Shown: positions 37,861 through 47,243 of the stretch, piece after piece
Position numbering within the stretch: position 1 is the first letter of the stretch
Layout of the letters: each line of letters starts with the position of its first letter
From: Pararhodobacter sp. CCB-MM2
GTDB lineage: Bacteria; Pseudomonadota; Alphaproteobacteria; Rhodobacterales; Rhodobacteraceae
Length of the DNA: 64,000 bases
Assembly: GCF_001691415.1 (NCBI RefSeq)
Contig: NZ_LRRR01000001.1
Location: 186,001-250,000 of the forward strand
Reading direction: 5' to 3'
The notes under the pieces: generated by a model
What the model saw: only the letters and a program-made list of their open reading frames with translations
The model's database searches: none
Told to the model about the DNA's origin: nothing
Made by a program: the position numbers and the translations under genes

Positions 37861-38271
37861 ATGAGCGAAACCTGGTACACCGACGACCACGCAACGCTGG
37901 GTGACCGGCTGGCCGCCGGGCGCGATGCGGCAGGCATGACGCAAAGCCAGCTGGCGCAACGTCTGGGCGTCCGCGCCAAGACCCTGCGCGACTGGGAAAA
38001 CGACGTGTCCGAGCCGCGGGCGAACCGTCTGCAGATGTTGGCGGCGCTGCTGGGCGTCTCGCTGCGCTGGCTGCTGACGGGCGAGGGCGACGATGTCACC
38101 CCGCCCGCCGCGGCGGAAGCGCAGCCGAACCCGGCGCTGAAATCGGCCCTGTCCGAGATCCGCAGCCTGCGCGGCGAATTGCTGGGCATGGGCGAGCGTC
38201 TGGGCCGGCTCGAGAAGACGCTGAAGGCCCATATGGCCAGCGAAACCGCCGGGAGCGACGCCGTTGAGTGA
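37861..38271 (+). CDS. XRE-family helix-turn-helix regulator
   Basis: 136 residues from the second of two tandem ATGs (37858, 37861); the TGGAGG element is better spaced from the second. HTH at about residues 13-67 (MTQSQLAQRLGVRAKTLRDWENDVSEP). The C-terminal part carries a short leucine-rich helix (IRSLRGELLGMGERLGRLEK) that may mediate dimerisation. Overlaps sdhE by eight bases. Confidence 0.88.
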   Translation: MSETWYTDDHATLGDRLAAGRDAAGMTQSQLAQRLGVRAKTLRDWENDVSEPRANRLQMLAALLGVSLRWLLTGEGDDVTPPAAAEAQPNPALKSALSEIRSLRGELLGMGERLGRLEKTLKAHMASETAGSDAVE

Positions 38272-38560
38272 CGAGAACCGCCTGAAGCGGCTGAAAATGC
38301 GGTCCTGGCGCCGGGGGATCAAGGAAATGGACCTGATCCTCGGGCCCTGGGCGGATGAGAAGGTGGCCGGCCTCGATGCCAAGGCGCTGGATCTCTATGA
38401 GGCGCTTCTGGGTGAGAACGACCACGACCTGTACCAATGGGTCACGGCGCGGATCGGCACCGGGCCCGGCAAGGGCTCGGCCCAGCCGGTGGGGCCGTCG
38501 GCCTATGCCGGCTTGCTAGCGGATATCGCCGCGCATGCGGAAACGCGCCTCGATAGCTGA
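38264..38560 (+). CDS. sdhE: FAD assembly factor SdhE (succinate dehydrogenase assembly factor 2)
   Basis: 98 residues with the diagnostic RRGIKEMD motif (RGxxE) near residue 16 and the later ALLGENDHDLYQWVT. Helps covalent flavinylation of SdhA. The start is TTG at 38264, giving MSDENRLKRLKMRSWRRG; no ATG fits before the motif except an internal one (residue 12). It overlaps the upstream regulator, so it is probably coupled to it. Confidence 0.92.
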   Translation: MSDENRLKRLKMRSWRRGIKEMDLILGPWADEKVAGLDAKALDLYEALLGENDHDLYQWVTARIGTGPGKGSAQPVGPSAYAGLLADIAAHAETRLDS

Positions 38561-38583
38561 CGCCAACCTGAGGCGCCGCACGC

Positions 38584-38612
38584 AAAAAGGCCGGGTCATG
38601 GACCCGGCCTTT
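38584..38612. terminator. Bidirectional terminator between sdhE and the secreted protein
   Basis: Perfect 12-bp stem AAAGGCCGGGTC/GACCCGGCCTTT with a three-base loop, between convergent genes. Confidence 0.88.
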
Positions 38613-38631
38613 CGAATTCAGGGTGTCGATC

Positions 38632-39588
38632 TTACTTGCCGTTGCTGGGCGCAGCCGGAGCCTGCGGAGCGGCCGAGATGGTGATCGACGACTGGCAGGT
38701 GTTGGCGCCGAAGGTACCGACCCAGATGTCATAGCGACCGGCTTGGGCGTCGGCGATTTCCAGCGCCGGCTGCAGGTCGGTGGCGTCGTCGTTGAACAAC
38801 CACGCGGTGGTCGGGTCATTGACCAGCAGCAGGGTGTCGCACTGGCCCTGAACAGAGATGTTCAGCGGCGCGGTCGAGCCGGCCGGATCATAGTACAGCG
38901 AGAAGTCGGGGGCCTGAGCGACATAGCCATGGGCCTGCATGCCGCACTGGTCGTCGAACAGGTTGACCGAACCGCCGGCCACGACCTGACGGGTCTCGGT
39001 GCCGCCGCCGTTCAGACGCACTTCCGCGCCGCCCAGCGACCATTCGGGGCAGGTGGGCGCTGCAGGGGTGCCGCCACCGGTCGAACCGCCGGCAGGCGGG
39101 AAGGATTCCACGACCAGAGTCGCCTGGCAGCTTTGCGAGCCGAAGGTGCCGACCCAGACGTCATACTGGCCCGAGGCCGCGGCAGGCAGGCGCATCGCCG
39201 GCTGCAGGGTGCCGTTGGCGTCGTCGTTGAAATGCCACTGGCCGGTCGAGTCGTTGATCAGAAGCGTGGTGTCGCACTCGGTCTCGACGCGGAATTCCAG
39301 ATCGCGGCCGAAGGTCATCGCGTCGTACTGGATGGTGAAGTTCGGCGCCGGGGTCACACGGCCCACGCCCTGCACCGTGCCACAGGCGTTCAGGTCGAGG
39401 CCACCGCCCGCGAACAGCGGGTATTGCTGCGGGACCCAGGCGGTCTCGGCGTCGGTGGTGATCGGGATGCCGCCCAGCTGCCAGTCCGGGCATTGCTGCG
39501 CAGCGGCAGCACCGGCCATGGCGGTCGAGAAGGCCGCGCCAGCGGCGGCGATCAGAAAGCCCTGCTTGAAATTTTGGTAAAGCGACAT
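38632..39588 (-). CDS. Secreted protein with two copies of an unrecognised cysteine-containing domain
   Basis: 318 residues. A signal peptide (about residues 1-31, ending AAAAQQ) precedes two repeats of about 125-130 residues, each starting with CP and sharing AGG, a DL/NL pair, a mid Cys, CDTxLLIND-type, FNDD and YD(V/I)WVGTFG...C. Four cysteines per repeat could form two disulfides. The layout recalls Ca2+-binding pre-peptidase C-terminal (PPC-like) beta-sandwiches, but that is a guess. A one-domain paralogue is encoded just upstream. Confidence 0.8.
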   Translation of the reverse strand: MSLYQNFKQGFLIAAAGAAFSTAMAGAAAAQQCPDWQLGGIPITTDAETAWVPQQYPLFAGGGLDLNACGTVQGVGRVTPAPNFTIQYDAMTFGRDLEFRVETECDTTLLINDSTGQWHFNDDANGTLQPAMRLPAAASGQYDVWVGTFGSQSCQATLVVESFPPAGGSTGGGTPAAPTCPEWSLGGAEVRLNGGGTETRQVVAGGSVNLFDDQCGMQAHGYVAQAPDFSLYYDPAGSTAPLNISVQGQCDTLLLVNDPTTAWLFNDDATDLQPALEIADAQAGRYDIWVGTFGANTCQSSITISAAPQAPAAPSNGK

Positions 39589-39750
39589 GGTTTGCTCCTG
39601 AAATAAGTGCGATGCGGGCGAAGCGTGGAGGCTTAGCAGAAGTCAGTCAAGGGTCTTGAGGCTCTCGGACCTCTCATCACTTGGTGAAATTCCTGCAACA
39701 ATTCCGGCTCTTCCGAGGGATGTGTCGGCTGGGCCCGGTGGAGGGTTCAA

Positions 39751-39779
39751 AAGAAAACGGCGCGGTGGGCCGCGCCGTT
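39751..39779 (-). terminator. Terminator after the single-domain secreted protein
   Basis: Stem AACGGCGCG/CGCGCCGTT, six-base loop, TTCTTTT on the minus strand, starting 44 bases beyond the stop codon. It separates the two paralogues into independent transcripts. Confidence 0.75.
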
Positions 39780-39822
39780 CATTGGCGGGTCGGGTCACCC
39801 TGAGCGGGCGACCCTGCCGCGA

Positions 39823-40287
39823 TCAGAAGGTCTCGACTTCGAAGACGGCGTCGCAGTTCTCGGCGCCCAGCGTGCCGACCCAGATGTCGTACTGGCCCGA
39901 GGGCGCGTTCTCGATGCGAACGGCCGGGTTCAGCTCGTTGGTGTCGTCGTTGAACAGCCACTCGCCCTCGGCGGTGTTGATCAGGAGGACGGCATCGCAC
40001 GAGGCGTTCGCGCGCAGCTCCAGCGCGCGGCCCATGCCGAGCGCGTCATACTGCATGGTGAAGTCGGGCGATTCCACGACATAGCCATAGCCCGGCAGTT
40101 CGGCGCATTCGCCCAGATCGATGTCGCCGCCGGCGATGACTTGGGTGCTTTGCGGGGCATAGGCCGATTCGGCGTCGTAGCTCAGGCCGTAGCCGCTGGT
40201 CTCGTAGCTGGGGCACATCGCCGAGGCGGTGGCGGGCAGCGCGAGAGCGAAAATGCCAGCGAAAACAGTCTTGGTCAGGGTGGACAT
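39823..40287 (-). CDS. Secreted single-domain paralogue of the 38632-39588 protein
   Basis: 154 residues: signal peptide (MSTLTKTVFAGIFALAL..., cleaved after ASA) and one copy of the CP...AGG...CD-LLIN...FNDD...YDIWVGT...C domain. It keeps the same four cysteine positions. Start at 40287 is set by the signal peptide. Function unknown; a periplasmic or extracellular binding module is the safest description. Confidence 0.8.
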   Translation of the reverse strand: MSTLTKTVFAGIFALALPATASAMCPSYETSGYGLSYDAESAYAPQSTQVIAGGDIDLGECAELPGYGYVVESPDFTMQYDALGMGRALELRANASCDAVLLINTAEGEWLFNDDTNELNPAVRIENAPSGQYDIWVGTLGAENCDAVFEVETF

Positions 40288-40457
40288 ACTAAACCTCGTG
40301 TTGAAAACGCCGGCAGAGAACCACGGTCCCCACAGCCGGTCAATTGCTGTTTCGTTCCGATTGCGCCGAGCGTGGTACAAAAAACCGTGGGCTTAACCCG
40401 GTATTTGCAATTTGTGGCACATTGTCTGGCTCAGGCCACAAAAGGTTGGAGTCCGGA

Positions 40458-40976
40458 ATGAGTTTTCATAGCCAAGTCAAGCGGTCCGAAGGGGCCGACG
40501 GCGCTGAGGGCAATGCCGATCTGCTGCCGCGCTACCTCGATTCTCTGTCGCTGGTGGAACGGCTGCATCGCCTGCTGCTCGACGTCATCAAGGATGAGTT
40601 CGAACGCCTGTCGATCCTCGACATCAACGCCGTTCAGGCCCTGTTGCTGTTCAACGTCGCCGATAATGAGGTGACCGCGGGCGAACTGAAGTCGCGCGGG
40701 TATTATCAGGGCTCGAACGTGTCCTATAACCTAAAGAAGCTCGTTGAGAACGGCTACATGCACCACGCCCGCTGCGAGATCGATCGCCGTTCGGTGCGCG
40801 TGAAGCTGACGCCGCGCGGTCAGGAAGTGCGTGAGGTCGTCGCCGAGCTGTTCCAGCGTCATGCGGATGGCATGGTCGGCAAGTCGATCATCACCCCCGA
40901 CGAGTTGGAAGGCATCAACGTCGCCCTGCGCCGGATGGAACGTTACTGGAGCGACCAGATCCGCTACATCTACTGA
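40458..40976 (+). CDS. MarR-like winged-helix transcriptional regulator
   Basis: 172 residues. The wHTH is at about residues 50-125 (LSILDINAVQALLLF, ELKSRGYYQGSNVSYNLKKLVENGYM, IDRRSVRVKLTPRG). It resembles alphaproteobacterial regulators of the LdtR type. GGAG lies six bases before ATG 40458. Divergent from the secreted protein gene across 170 bases, so it may regulate it. Confidence 0.85.
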   Translation: MSFHSQVKRSEGADGAEGNADLLPRYLDSLSLVERLHRLLLDVIKDEFERLSILDINAVQALLLFNVADNEVTAGELKSRGYYQGSNVSYNLKKLVENGYMHHARCEIDRRSVRVKLTPRGQEVREVVAELFQRHADGMVGKSIITPDELEGINVALRRMERYWSDQIRYIY

Positions 40977-41361
40977 CGCCACCGCATTTCGCCCCTGAGG
41001 GCGGAAAGCTTGAGGGCAGATAAGGTCATCTGCCGTCCAAGACCCCAGACCGGGATCGCCCCATGGCCCGAGGATCTGCCGATCCGGGCCGAGAGTTCAG
41101 GGAGCGAGTCGACCGCGCAGACGGTGCCCCGGTTCCCCAGTATCCGTACAGTCTGGCATGTTTGACGCCCGTTTCCGTGCGCGCTGTGCCGCGGTTTTTG
41201 CTTGCGCGCCAGTCTGGCCGCGGGCTGCTCCGGTGTGCTGCGTGCTTGGAGCGAGCGGCTTCTGCGCCAAGGAGCGTCCCTGTGTAACTCGGATGCCAAA
41301 AGGTGAACGGCGCCGGACGATCTGTCCGACGCCGCTGGTGCGATGCGCTGATTTGGCCGGA
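40977..41361. other. 385-base gap with several small hairpins
   Basis: Between the winged-helix gene and lipA. It contains the hairpins GGCAGAT/ATCTGCC (41015-41034) and GGCCCGAGGATC/GATCCGGGCC (about 41065-41090), plus the lipA terminator. The short open frames across it lack similarity and shared start signals. No known RNA recognised. Confidence 0.4.
41308..41334 (-). terminator. Probable terminator of lipA
   Basis: 11-bp stem CGGCGTCGGAC/GTCCGGCGCCG (one wobble), five-base loop, followed on the minus strand by TTCACCTTTTGG. Weak T-run. Confidence 0.6.
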
Positions 41362-42312
41362 TCAGGCGATGCCGAGCTTGCGCTGGCGGGCGTCCCGCAG
41401 GCGGGCGAAGTCGTCGCCGGCGTGATAGGACGAGCGCGTCAGCGGGGTGGCCGAGACCATCAGGAAGCCCTTGCCGAAGGCCGCCTTCTCGTAGCTGGCG
41501 AATTCCTCGGGCGTGACGAAACGCTCCACGGCGTGGTGCTTCGGCGTCGGCTGCAGATACTGGCCGATGGTCAGGAAATCGATATCGGCCGAGCGCATGT
41601 CATCCATTACCTGCAGCACGCCCTGACGATCCTCGCCGAGACCTACCATGATCCCGGATTTGGTGAAGATCGACGGATCGAGCTCTTTCACGCGCTGCAA
41701 CAGACGCAGCGAGTGGAAGTAGCGCGCGCCCGGACGGACCGAGGGGTAGAGGCCCGGCACGGTCTCAAGGTTGTGGTTGAACACATCGGGACGCGCCTCG
41801 ACCACCGTCTCCAGCGCCGAGGGAGCGCACCGCAGGAAGTCCGGCGTCAGGATCTCGATCGTGGTGTCGGGCGCGCGGTGGCGGATGGCGCGGATCGTCT
41901 GGGCGAAATGTTCGGCCCCGCCATCCTCGACATCGTCGCGGTCGACCGAGGTGATGACGACGTGGTTCAGGCCCAGCGTGGCGACGGCATGGGCGACGCG
42001 GCCGGGCTCAAACGCATCAAGCGCGTCGGGCTTGCCGGTGGCGACGTTGCAGAAGGTACAGCCGCGGGTGCAAATCTCGCCCATGATCATCATGGTGGCG
42101 TGACCCTGGCTCCAGCATTCGCCGACGTTCGGGCAGCCGGCTTCTTCGCAGACCGTGGAGAGGCGGTTCTCACGGATGATCTTGCGGGTCTCGTTATAGC
42201 CCGCGCCGCCGGGCGCCTTCACCCGGATCCAGGACGGCTTTTTCGGCTGCGCGTTGTCGGCGCGGTGCGCCTTCTCCGGATGGCGCTGGTCAGGCAGTTT
42301 GAGATCGCGCAT
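41362..42312 (-). CDS. lipA: Lipoyl synthase
   Basis: Radical-SAM enzyme inserting two sulfurs into octanoyl groups on lipoyl domains. 316 residues. The auxiliary cluster motif [12 protein letters not shown] and the radical SAM motif CTRGCTFC are intact, and the C-terminal [10 protein letters not shown] has the serine that ligates the auxiliary cluster. GGGAGGA precedes the ATG. Confidence 0.97.
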   Translation of the reverse strand: MRDLKLPDQRHPEKAHRADNAQPKKPSWIRVKAPGGAGYNETRKIIRENRLSTVCEEAGCPNVGECWSQGHATMMIMGEICTRGCTFCNVATGKPDALDAFEPGRVAHAVATLGLNHVVITSVDRDDVEDGGAEHFAQTIRAIRHRAPDTTIEILTPDFLRCAPSALETVVEARPDVFNHNLETVPGLYPSVRPGARYFHSLRLLQRVKELDPSIFTKSGIMVGLGEDRQGVLQVMDDMRSADIDFLTIGQYLQPTPKHHAVERFVTPEEFASYEKAAFGKGFLMVSATPLTRSSYHAGDDFARLRDARQRKLGIA

Positions 42313-42434
42313 CGGGTCCTCCCATGGCAGCAGGCCATTGGGCCGCCGGCTGGCCTAATTCTTAAGCGCATGAGGCTGGAAAGGCAAGGAAACCGGGGGC
42401 GGGAGGCCGTCATGCAGCGATTGCATGGCGCAGG

Positions 42435-42465
42435 AAAAAGGCCGGCCCCCCGCGGGAGCCGGCCT
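42435..42465 (-). terminator. Intrinsic terminator of the peroxiredoxin gene
   Basis: AGGCCGGC/GCCGGCCT stem extended by CCC/GGG pairs, followed by TTTTT on the minus strand, about 25 bases after the stop codon. Confidence 0.88.
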
Positions 42466-42488
42466 CAAGTTCGGAACCGTCAGGCCGA

Positions 42489-43037
<549 letters not shown>

Positions 43038-43124
43038 GGTGGTCTTCCTTGAAACTGTCTCGGACCCGACCGTGCCGGCAGGAGGGGGGAGGCCGTCCTG
43101 CGCGAGTCGCGTCCTTGGGCACGG

Positions 43125-43141
43125 TCTAGAACCGTTCCAGA
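43125..43141. promoter_or_regulatory. Near-perfect palindrome upstream of the peroxiredoxin gene
   Basis: TCTAGAAC-C-GTTCCAGA, one mismatched pair. It resembles the ICE box bound by the haem-responsive regulator Irr in alphaproteobacteria (TTTAGAA-N3-TTCTAAA type). Binding by Irr is inferred only from this resemblance. Confidence 0.35.
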
Positions 43142-43272
43142 TGATAGTGCAACTGCAAAACCGCCTTGACGCTGCAAGGCAGCAATGCAGGGGCAGCGTG
43201 GCGGGGCGCTTGCATGGGAAAGCAGCGGCGCGCCCCCCAGACAGGCACCATCGGGGCTGCTGCGACGGCCGG

Positions 43273-44454
43273 TCAGCCGAGCATCTTCATGCCCTTGGTC
43301 AGCCCTTCGAGGGACATGGTGACCATCCGCGTCTCGAAGATCTCATGGATCATGCGGATCGAGTGGGAATGCGTCCAGTAGCGTTCCGGCGTCGGGTTGA
43401 TCCACAGGTTGGACGGCCATTGCTCCCGCGCACGGGCCAGCCAGGTGGCGCCGGCTTCGTCGTTCCAATGCTCGTTCGCGCCACCGGCATGGGCGATCTC
43501 ATAGGGCGACATGTTGGCGTCGCCGACGAAGATGCATTTGTAATCCGACCCATAGGTTCGCAGCACTTCCCAGGTGGGCGTGCGGGCGTCCCAGCGCCGG
43601 TGGTTGTCTTTCCAGACGAACTCGTAAAGGCAGTTGTGGAAGTAGAAATGCTCGAGGTGCTTGAACTCGGCGCGTGCGGCCGAGAACAGCTCTTCGACCA
43701 CCTGCACATAGGGATCCATCGAGCCGCCGACGTCGAAGAACAGCAGCACCTTCACCGCGTTGCGGCGCTCGGGCCGGGTCTTCACGTCCAGCCAGCCCTG
43801 TTCCGCCGTCGCCCGGATGGTGCCGTCGAGGTCCAGCTCCTGCTCGGCCCCGTCGCGCGCCCAGTTGCGCAGGCGTTTCAGCGCGACCTTGATGTTGCGT
43901 GTGCCCAGCTCGACCTGATCGTCCAGATTGCGGAACTCGCGCTTGTCCCAGACCTTCACCGCGCGCTGATTGCGGCTTTCTTTCTGGCCGATGCGCACGC
44001 CTTCCGGGTTGTAGCCATAGGCGCCGAAGGGCGAGGTGCCGGCCGTGCCCACCCATTTGTTGCCGCCCTGATGCCGGCCCTTTTGTTCCTCAAGTCGCTG
44101 CTTGAGGGTCTCCATCAGCTTGTCGAAACCGCCCAACGCCTCAATCTCGGCGCGTTCTTCCTCGGTCAGGTGCTTTTCGGCCAGCTTCTCCAGCCAATCG
44201 GGCGGAAGGTCGACGGCCTGGATCACCGCTTCCGGTGTGATCTCGTCGAGGCCCTTGAAGGCCGCGGCAAAGGCCCGGTCGAAACGGTCGATATGCTTCT
44301 CGTCCTTCACCATGGTGGTGCGGGCGAGATAGTAGAACCCTTCGGCGTCGAACTGCGCCAGCCCCGCCTTCAGCGCCTCGAGAAACCCGAGGTATTCCCG
44401 AAGCGTGACCGGGACGGCATGTTGGCGCAGCTGTTCGAGGAAGGGTCGGAACAT
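43273..44454 (-). CDS. VWA domain-containing protein (CoxE-like, second type)
   Basis: 393 residues. N-terminal helical region (FLEQLRQHAVPVTLREYLGF), a central basic/glutamine linker, and a C-terminal VWA domain whose MIDAS reads FFDVGGSMD (the common DxSxS has Gly in place of the first Ser). Such genes usually sit next to a MoxR ATPase; none is adjacent here. ATG at 44454 overlaps the stop of a small membrane-protein gene (TGATG). Confidence 0.88.
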   Translation of the reverse strand: MFRPFLEQLRQHAVPVTLREYLGFLEALKAGLAQFDAEGFYYLARTTMVKDEKHIDRFDRAFAAAFKGLDEITPEAVIQAVDLPPDWLEKLAEKHLTEEERAEIEALGGFDKLMETLKQRLEEQKGRHQGGNKWVGTAGTSPFGAYGYNPEGVRIGQKESRNQRAVKVWDKREFRNLDDQVELGTRNIKVALKRLRNWARDGAEQELDLDGTIRATAEQGWLDVKTRPERRNAVKVLLFFDVGGSMDPYVQVVEELFSAARAEFKHLEHFYFHNCLYEFVWKDNHRRWDARTPTWEVLRTYGSDYKCIFVGDANMSPYEIAHAGGANEHWNDEAGATWLARAREQWPSNLWINPTPERYWTHSHSIRMIHEIFETRMVTMSLEGLTKGMKMLG

Positions 44455-44618
44455 CACATCATCCTGTCGATGCCCACGGCAAGGAAGGCGCTGAGGATGG
44501 CGCCGATCACGCCCCAGACGGCGGCATATTGCGCCTTGTCCTTGCCCGAGCCGTTCCGCCGGGCGGCATAGACATAGCCCCACAGCGCGCCCAGAAAAAT
44601 TCCCGCCAGAATGACCAT
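44454..44618 (-). CDS. Small membrane protein, 54 residues
   Basis: Reads MVILAGIFLGALWGY at the start, then a positively charged loop AARRNGSGKDK and a second hydrophobic helix WGVIGAILSAFLAVGI. Two short membrane segments with a basic cytoplasmic loop predict a hairpin in the inner membrane. The stop codon overlaps the VWA start (TGATG). Third codon positions are G/C-rich as in neighbouring genes, supporting coding. Confidence 0.75.
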   Translation of the reverse strand: MVILAGIFLGALWGYVYAARRNGSGKDKAQYAAVWGVIGAILSAFLAVGIDRMM

Positions 44619-44659
44619 GCCCGCCTCAATCTCGGTGCTGCCCCGATGGGGCGGCCCGC

Positions 44660-46045
44660 TCAGAGCCGGGCCAAGCGTTGCGCGGTACCGGCGATGCGGG
44701 CGATTTCTTCTTGCCGCGCTTGGGCGGCTGCCTCGGAGCCGAAGCCATAGCGCGCCGCGGCCATGCTGTCGAGCCTCAGCCGGTCGGCTTCGGCGACGTT
44801 GCCCAGCTGGCCGAGGGCCTCGGCCCGAATGAAGCCGAGGGAGGCCTGAAAGGCCGCGTTCTCGGTCCGCTCGGCATAGGGCAGGGCCTGTTCGGTGAGC
44901 GTCAGCGCGAATTGCGTCTGCCCGGTGGCCAGCGCCTGAACGGCCAGATGCATGTCGATATGCGCGGCGTGGATCTCACCGCCCGGCGTGCGGCGATAGA
45001 TCTCGGCCGCGGCCAGCAGCTGGTCGAGCGCGCTTTCCCCACGGTCGCGAGGCGCGAGACGCGCGGACAGCATCAGGCTGAGCGCCAGCCGCTGATCGGT
45101 CCAGCCCTGCGCCCGCGCCATCTCCAGTGCGGTCTCGGCGCCTTCACGGCGTTGGCTCACGCCCCCGTCCGAGCCCAGCGCTTGCTCGATCGCCAATTGC
45201 CAGGCGCGCGGGGTGGGGCCGGCGACAACACCGCCGCGACCGCGACCGCCGGGGTTGAGGCGGTTGAACAGCGTCGGCAGACGCGCGGCAACTTCCTCGC
45301 GGCTCATGCCGGGGTTCAGCTCGGGCGCGTACCAGACGCGCAGCAGCAGCATGTCGAAGCCGGTCAGCGTGGTCTGGAAATTGTCGTCGTTGAAGATCGA
45401 ATCCGACAGGCGGAACAGGTCGTTGAGGGGCCCCAGCGCCTGACCGATCTCCTCGTGCAGGCAATCGCGGATCTCTTGCGGGGTGGTGTCATCGGGGATG
45501 AATACGGCCGCCCGCCGGCGCTGGACGACCTGCGTCCAGTCGATGGCCGGGCTGCGGCGGTTGCTGACGAATTCCTGCCATGTCGAGACATTGGGCACAA
45601 CGAAACAGGCGGCGGCGGGGACCACGGCCTGCATCTGGCGACGGGGCAGGAACTCGACGGCGATGACATTTTCGCCCTCGGCGACCTCGGGCACGCGGGA
45701 GACGTCGATCCCGGCCTCGCCGCGCAGACGGCTGATCAGCCGGTCCAGATCCGGCATCGCGCTGGCGGGAACCGGGCCACGCGTGACGATCTTCACCGGG
45801 CCCTGAAAGCGCGAGAAGGCGTCGATGGCACGACCGCTCTCCATCATGAAGCCCAGCTCAAGGAAATCGTTGACCATTTCCGTGTTCGAGCGGCTGGCCG
45901 GCAGCGGGTGCGGCGTGCCGGGTTGGTACGCCGTGACCGGCGCCGTCGCCCCGATGGACGCATCGAGCCGCGCCACTTCGGTGGTCGAGACACAGCCCGC
46001 CAAGGCCATCAGCGACACCGAGAGTGCAAGGAACGGAGCCTTCAT
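44660..46045 (-). CDS. DUF2927-family lipoprotein
   Basis: 461 residues. Lipobox LMALAGC at residues 12-18 predicts lipidation of Cys18. The middle (NDFLELGFMMESGRAIDAFSR, LHEEIGQALGPLNDLFRLSDSIFNDD) is the DUF2927 region, and the C-terminal 170 residues look like helical repeats. Function unknown. It overlaps dusA by four bases (ATGA). Confidence 0.88.
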   Translation of the reverse strand: MKAPFLALSVSLMALAGCVSTTEVARLDASIGATAPVTAYQPGTPHPLPASRSNTEMVNDFLELGFMMESGRAIDAFSRFQGPVKIVTRGPVPASAMPDLDRLISRLRGEAGIDVSRVPEVAEGENVIAVEFLPRRQMQAVVPAAACFVVPNVSTWQEFVSNRRSPAIDWTQVVQRRRAAVFIPDDTTPQEIRDCLHEEIGQALGPLNDLFRLSDSIFNDDNFQTTLTGFDMLLLRVWYAPELNPGMSREEVAARLPTLFNRLNPGGRGRGGVVAGPTPRAWQLAIEQALGSDGGVSQRREGAETALEMARAQGWTDQRLALSLMLSARLAPRDRGESALDQLLAAAEIYRRTPGGEIHAAHIDMHLAVQALATGQTQFALTLTEQALPYAERTENAAFQASLGFIRAEALGQLGNVAEADRLRLDSMAAARYGFGSEAAAQARQEEIARIAGTAQRLARL

Positions 46046-47028
46046 GCCGCCCGCCTTTCCATGAGACCGGCGACCAACGCCCGGTAATCGTCTGCGGTTC
46101 CGTTGGGCATCTCGGACAGGGCCCGGCGCCAGAAGCGCGCGCCGGTCATGCCCGCGAACAGCCCGAGGAAGTGGCGCGTGACGCCAATGAGCCGCCCGCC
46201 GCGCGCCAGATGCGCCTCGACGATGGCGGTCAGGTCTTCGGCGATCTCGAAGGGATCGGCATCGGGCCGGTCGGTGCCGAAGATCCGGCGATCTGCGGCG
46301 CCCAGCACGTCCAGCGGCGTGTGATAGGCCGCGCGCCCGATCATCACCCCGTCAAAGCCGCGCGCCAGCAGCGCCTCGGCCTCGTCGAGCGTGGCGATGC
46401 CGCCGTTCACGCTGATCGACAGCTCGGGGTAGGCGGCGATCATGCGCGCCACGAGGTCGTAGTCCAAAGGCGGGATCTCGCGGTTTTCCTTGGGCGACAG
46501 GCCTTGCAGCCACGCCTTGCGGGCATGCACCGTCACCCGGCGGATGCCGGCCGCGCGGGCCGCGTCCAACAGCGCCGGCAGTGCCTCCTCAGGATGCTGA
46601 TCATCGACTCCGATCCGGCATTTCACCGTGACCTCGACATCCGAAGCCGCCTTCATCGCCGCCAAGCACTCGCCGACCAGTTCCGGCGTCTTCATCAGCA
46701 CGGCCCCGAAGCAGCCCGATTGCACCCGGTCCGAGGGGCAGCCGACGTTCAGGTTGATCTCGTCATAGCCCACATCCGCGCCCATCCGCGTGGCTTGCGC
46801 CAGCTCGGTCGGGTCCGAACCGCCAAGCTGCAGGGCCACCGGGTGTTCGTCGGGTTCGAAGCGCAGAAGATGCGTCGCGCCCCCGCGCACCAGCGCGGCC
46901 GAGGTCACCATCTCCGTATAGAGCAGGGCATGCTGACTGAGCCGCCGGTGGAACTGCCGGCAGTTGGAATCGGTCCAGTCGAGCATCGGCGCCACGGAAA
47001 GGCGCCAGGCAGGCGGGGTGGGGGTCAC
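46042..47028 (-). CDS. dusA: tRNA-dihydrouridine(20/20a) synthase
   Basis: FMN-dependent tRNA-modifying enzyme, 328 residues. Motifs: APMLDWTDSNCRQFHR, YTEMV, NLNVGCPSDRVQ with the catalytic Cys, VTVHARKAWL, and ISVNGGI. I use GTG at 47028 because no ATG lies between the upstream stop-free stretch and the conserved RLSVAPML; GGAGGAG is 26 bases upstream, and a tiny ATG..TGA frame of four codons overlaps this GTG. Confidence 0.92.
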   Translation of the reverse strand: MTPTPPAWRLSVAPMLDWTDSNCRQFHRRLSQHALLYTEMVTSAALVRGGATHLLRFEPDEHPVALQLGGSDPTELAQATRMGADVGYDEINLNVGCPSDRVQSGCFGAVLMKTPELVGECLAAMKAASDVEVTVKCRIGVDDQHPEEALPALLDAARAAGIRRVTVHARKAWLQGLSPKENREIPPLDYDLVARMIAAYPELSISVNGGIATLDEAEALLARGFDGVMIGRAAYHTPLDVLGAADRRIFGTDRPDADPFEIAEDLTAIVEAHLARGGRLIGVTRHFLGLFAGMTGARFWRRALSEMPNGTADDYRALVAGLMERRAA

Positions 47029-47243
47029 GGGCAGGTCATTCTTGAACGCGTCTCCTCCGGATATAGCCGAGCCTGCCGGGCGCGTCCACTTGACGCGGGG
47101 CGGATATGCGGGTCCTCGCGCATCCGTCAACGCGATGTGAAGCTTGGACGGGCCGGAGGCTCGACCTGGCCTGCGACAGCGCCACTTCTTGACAACCCGC
47201 CCCCCAGACAGCATCGACGCCCCGTCGAACAGGAGGAAACGCC

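Noticed and set aside
41063..41287. Short open frames in the gap before lipA (plus and minus strand)
   Set aside because: They overlap each other on opposite strands and have no recognisable features.
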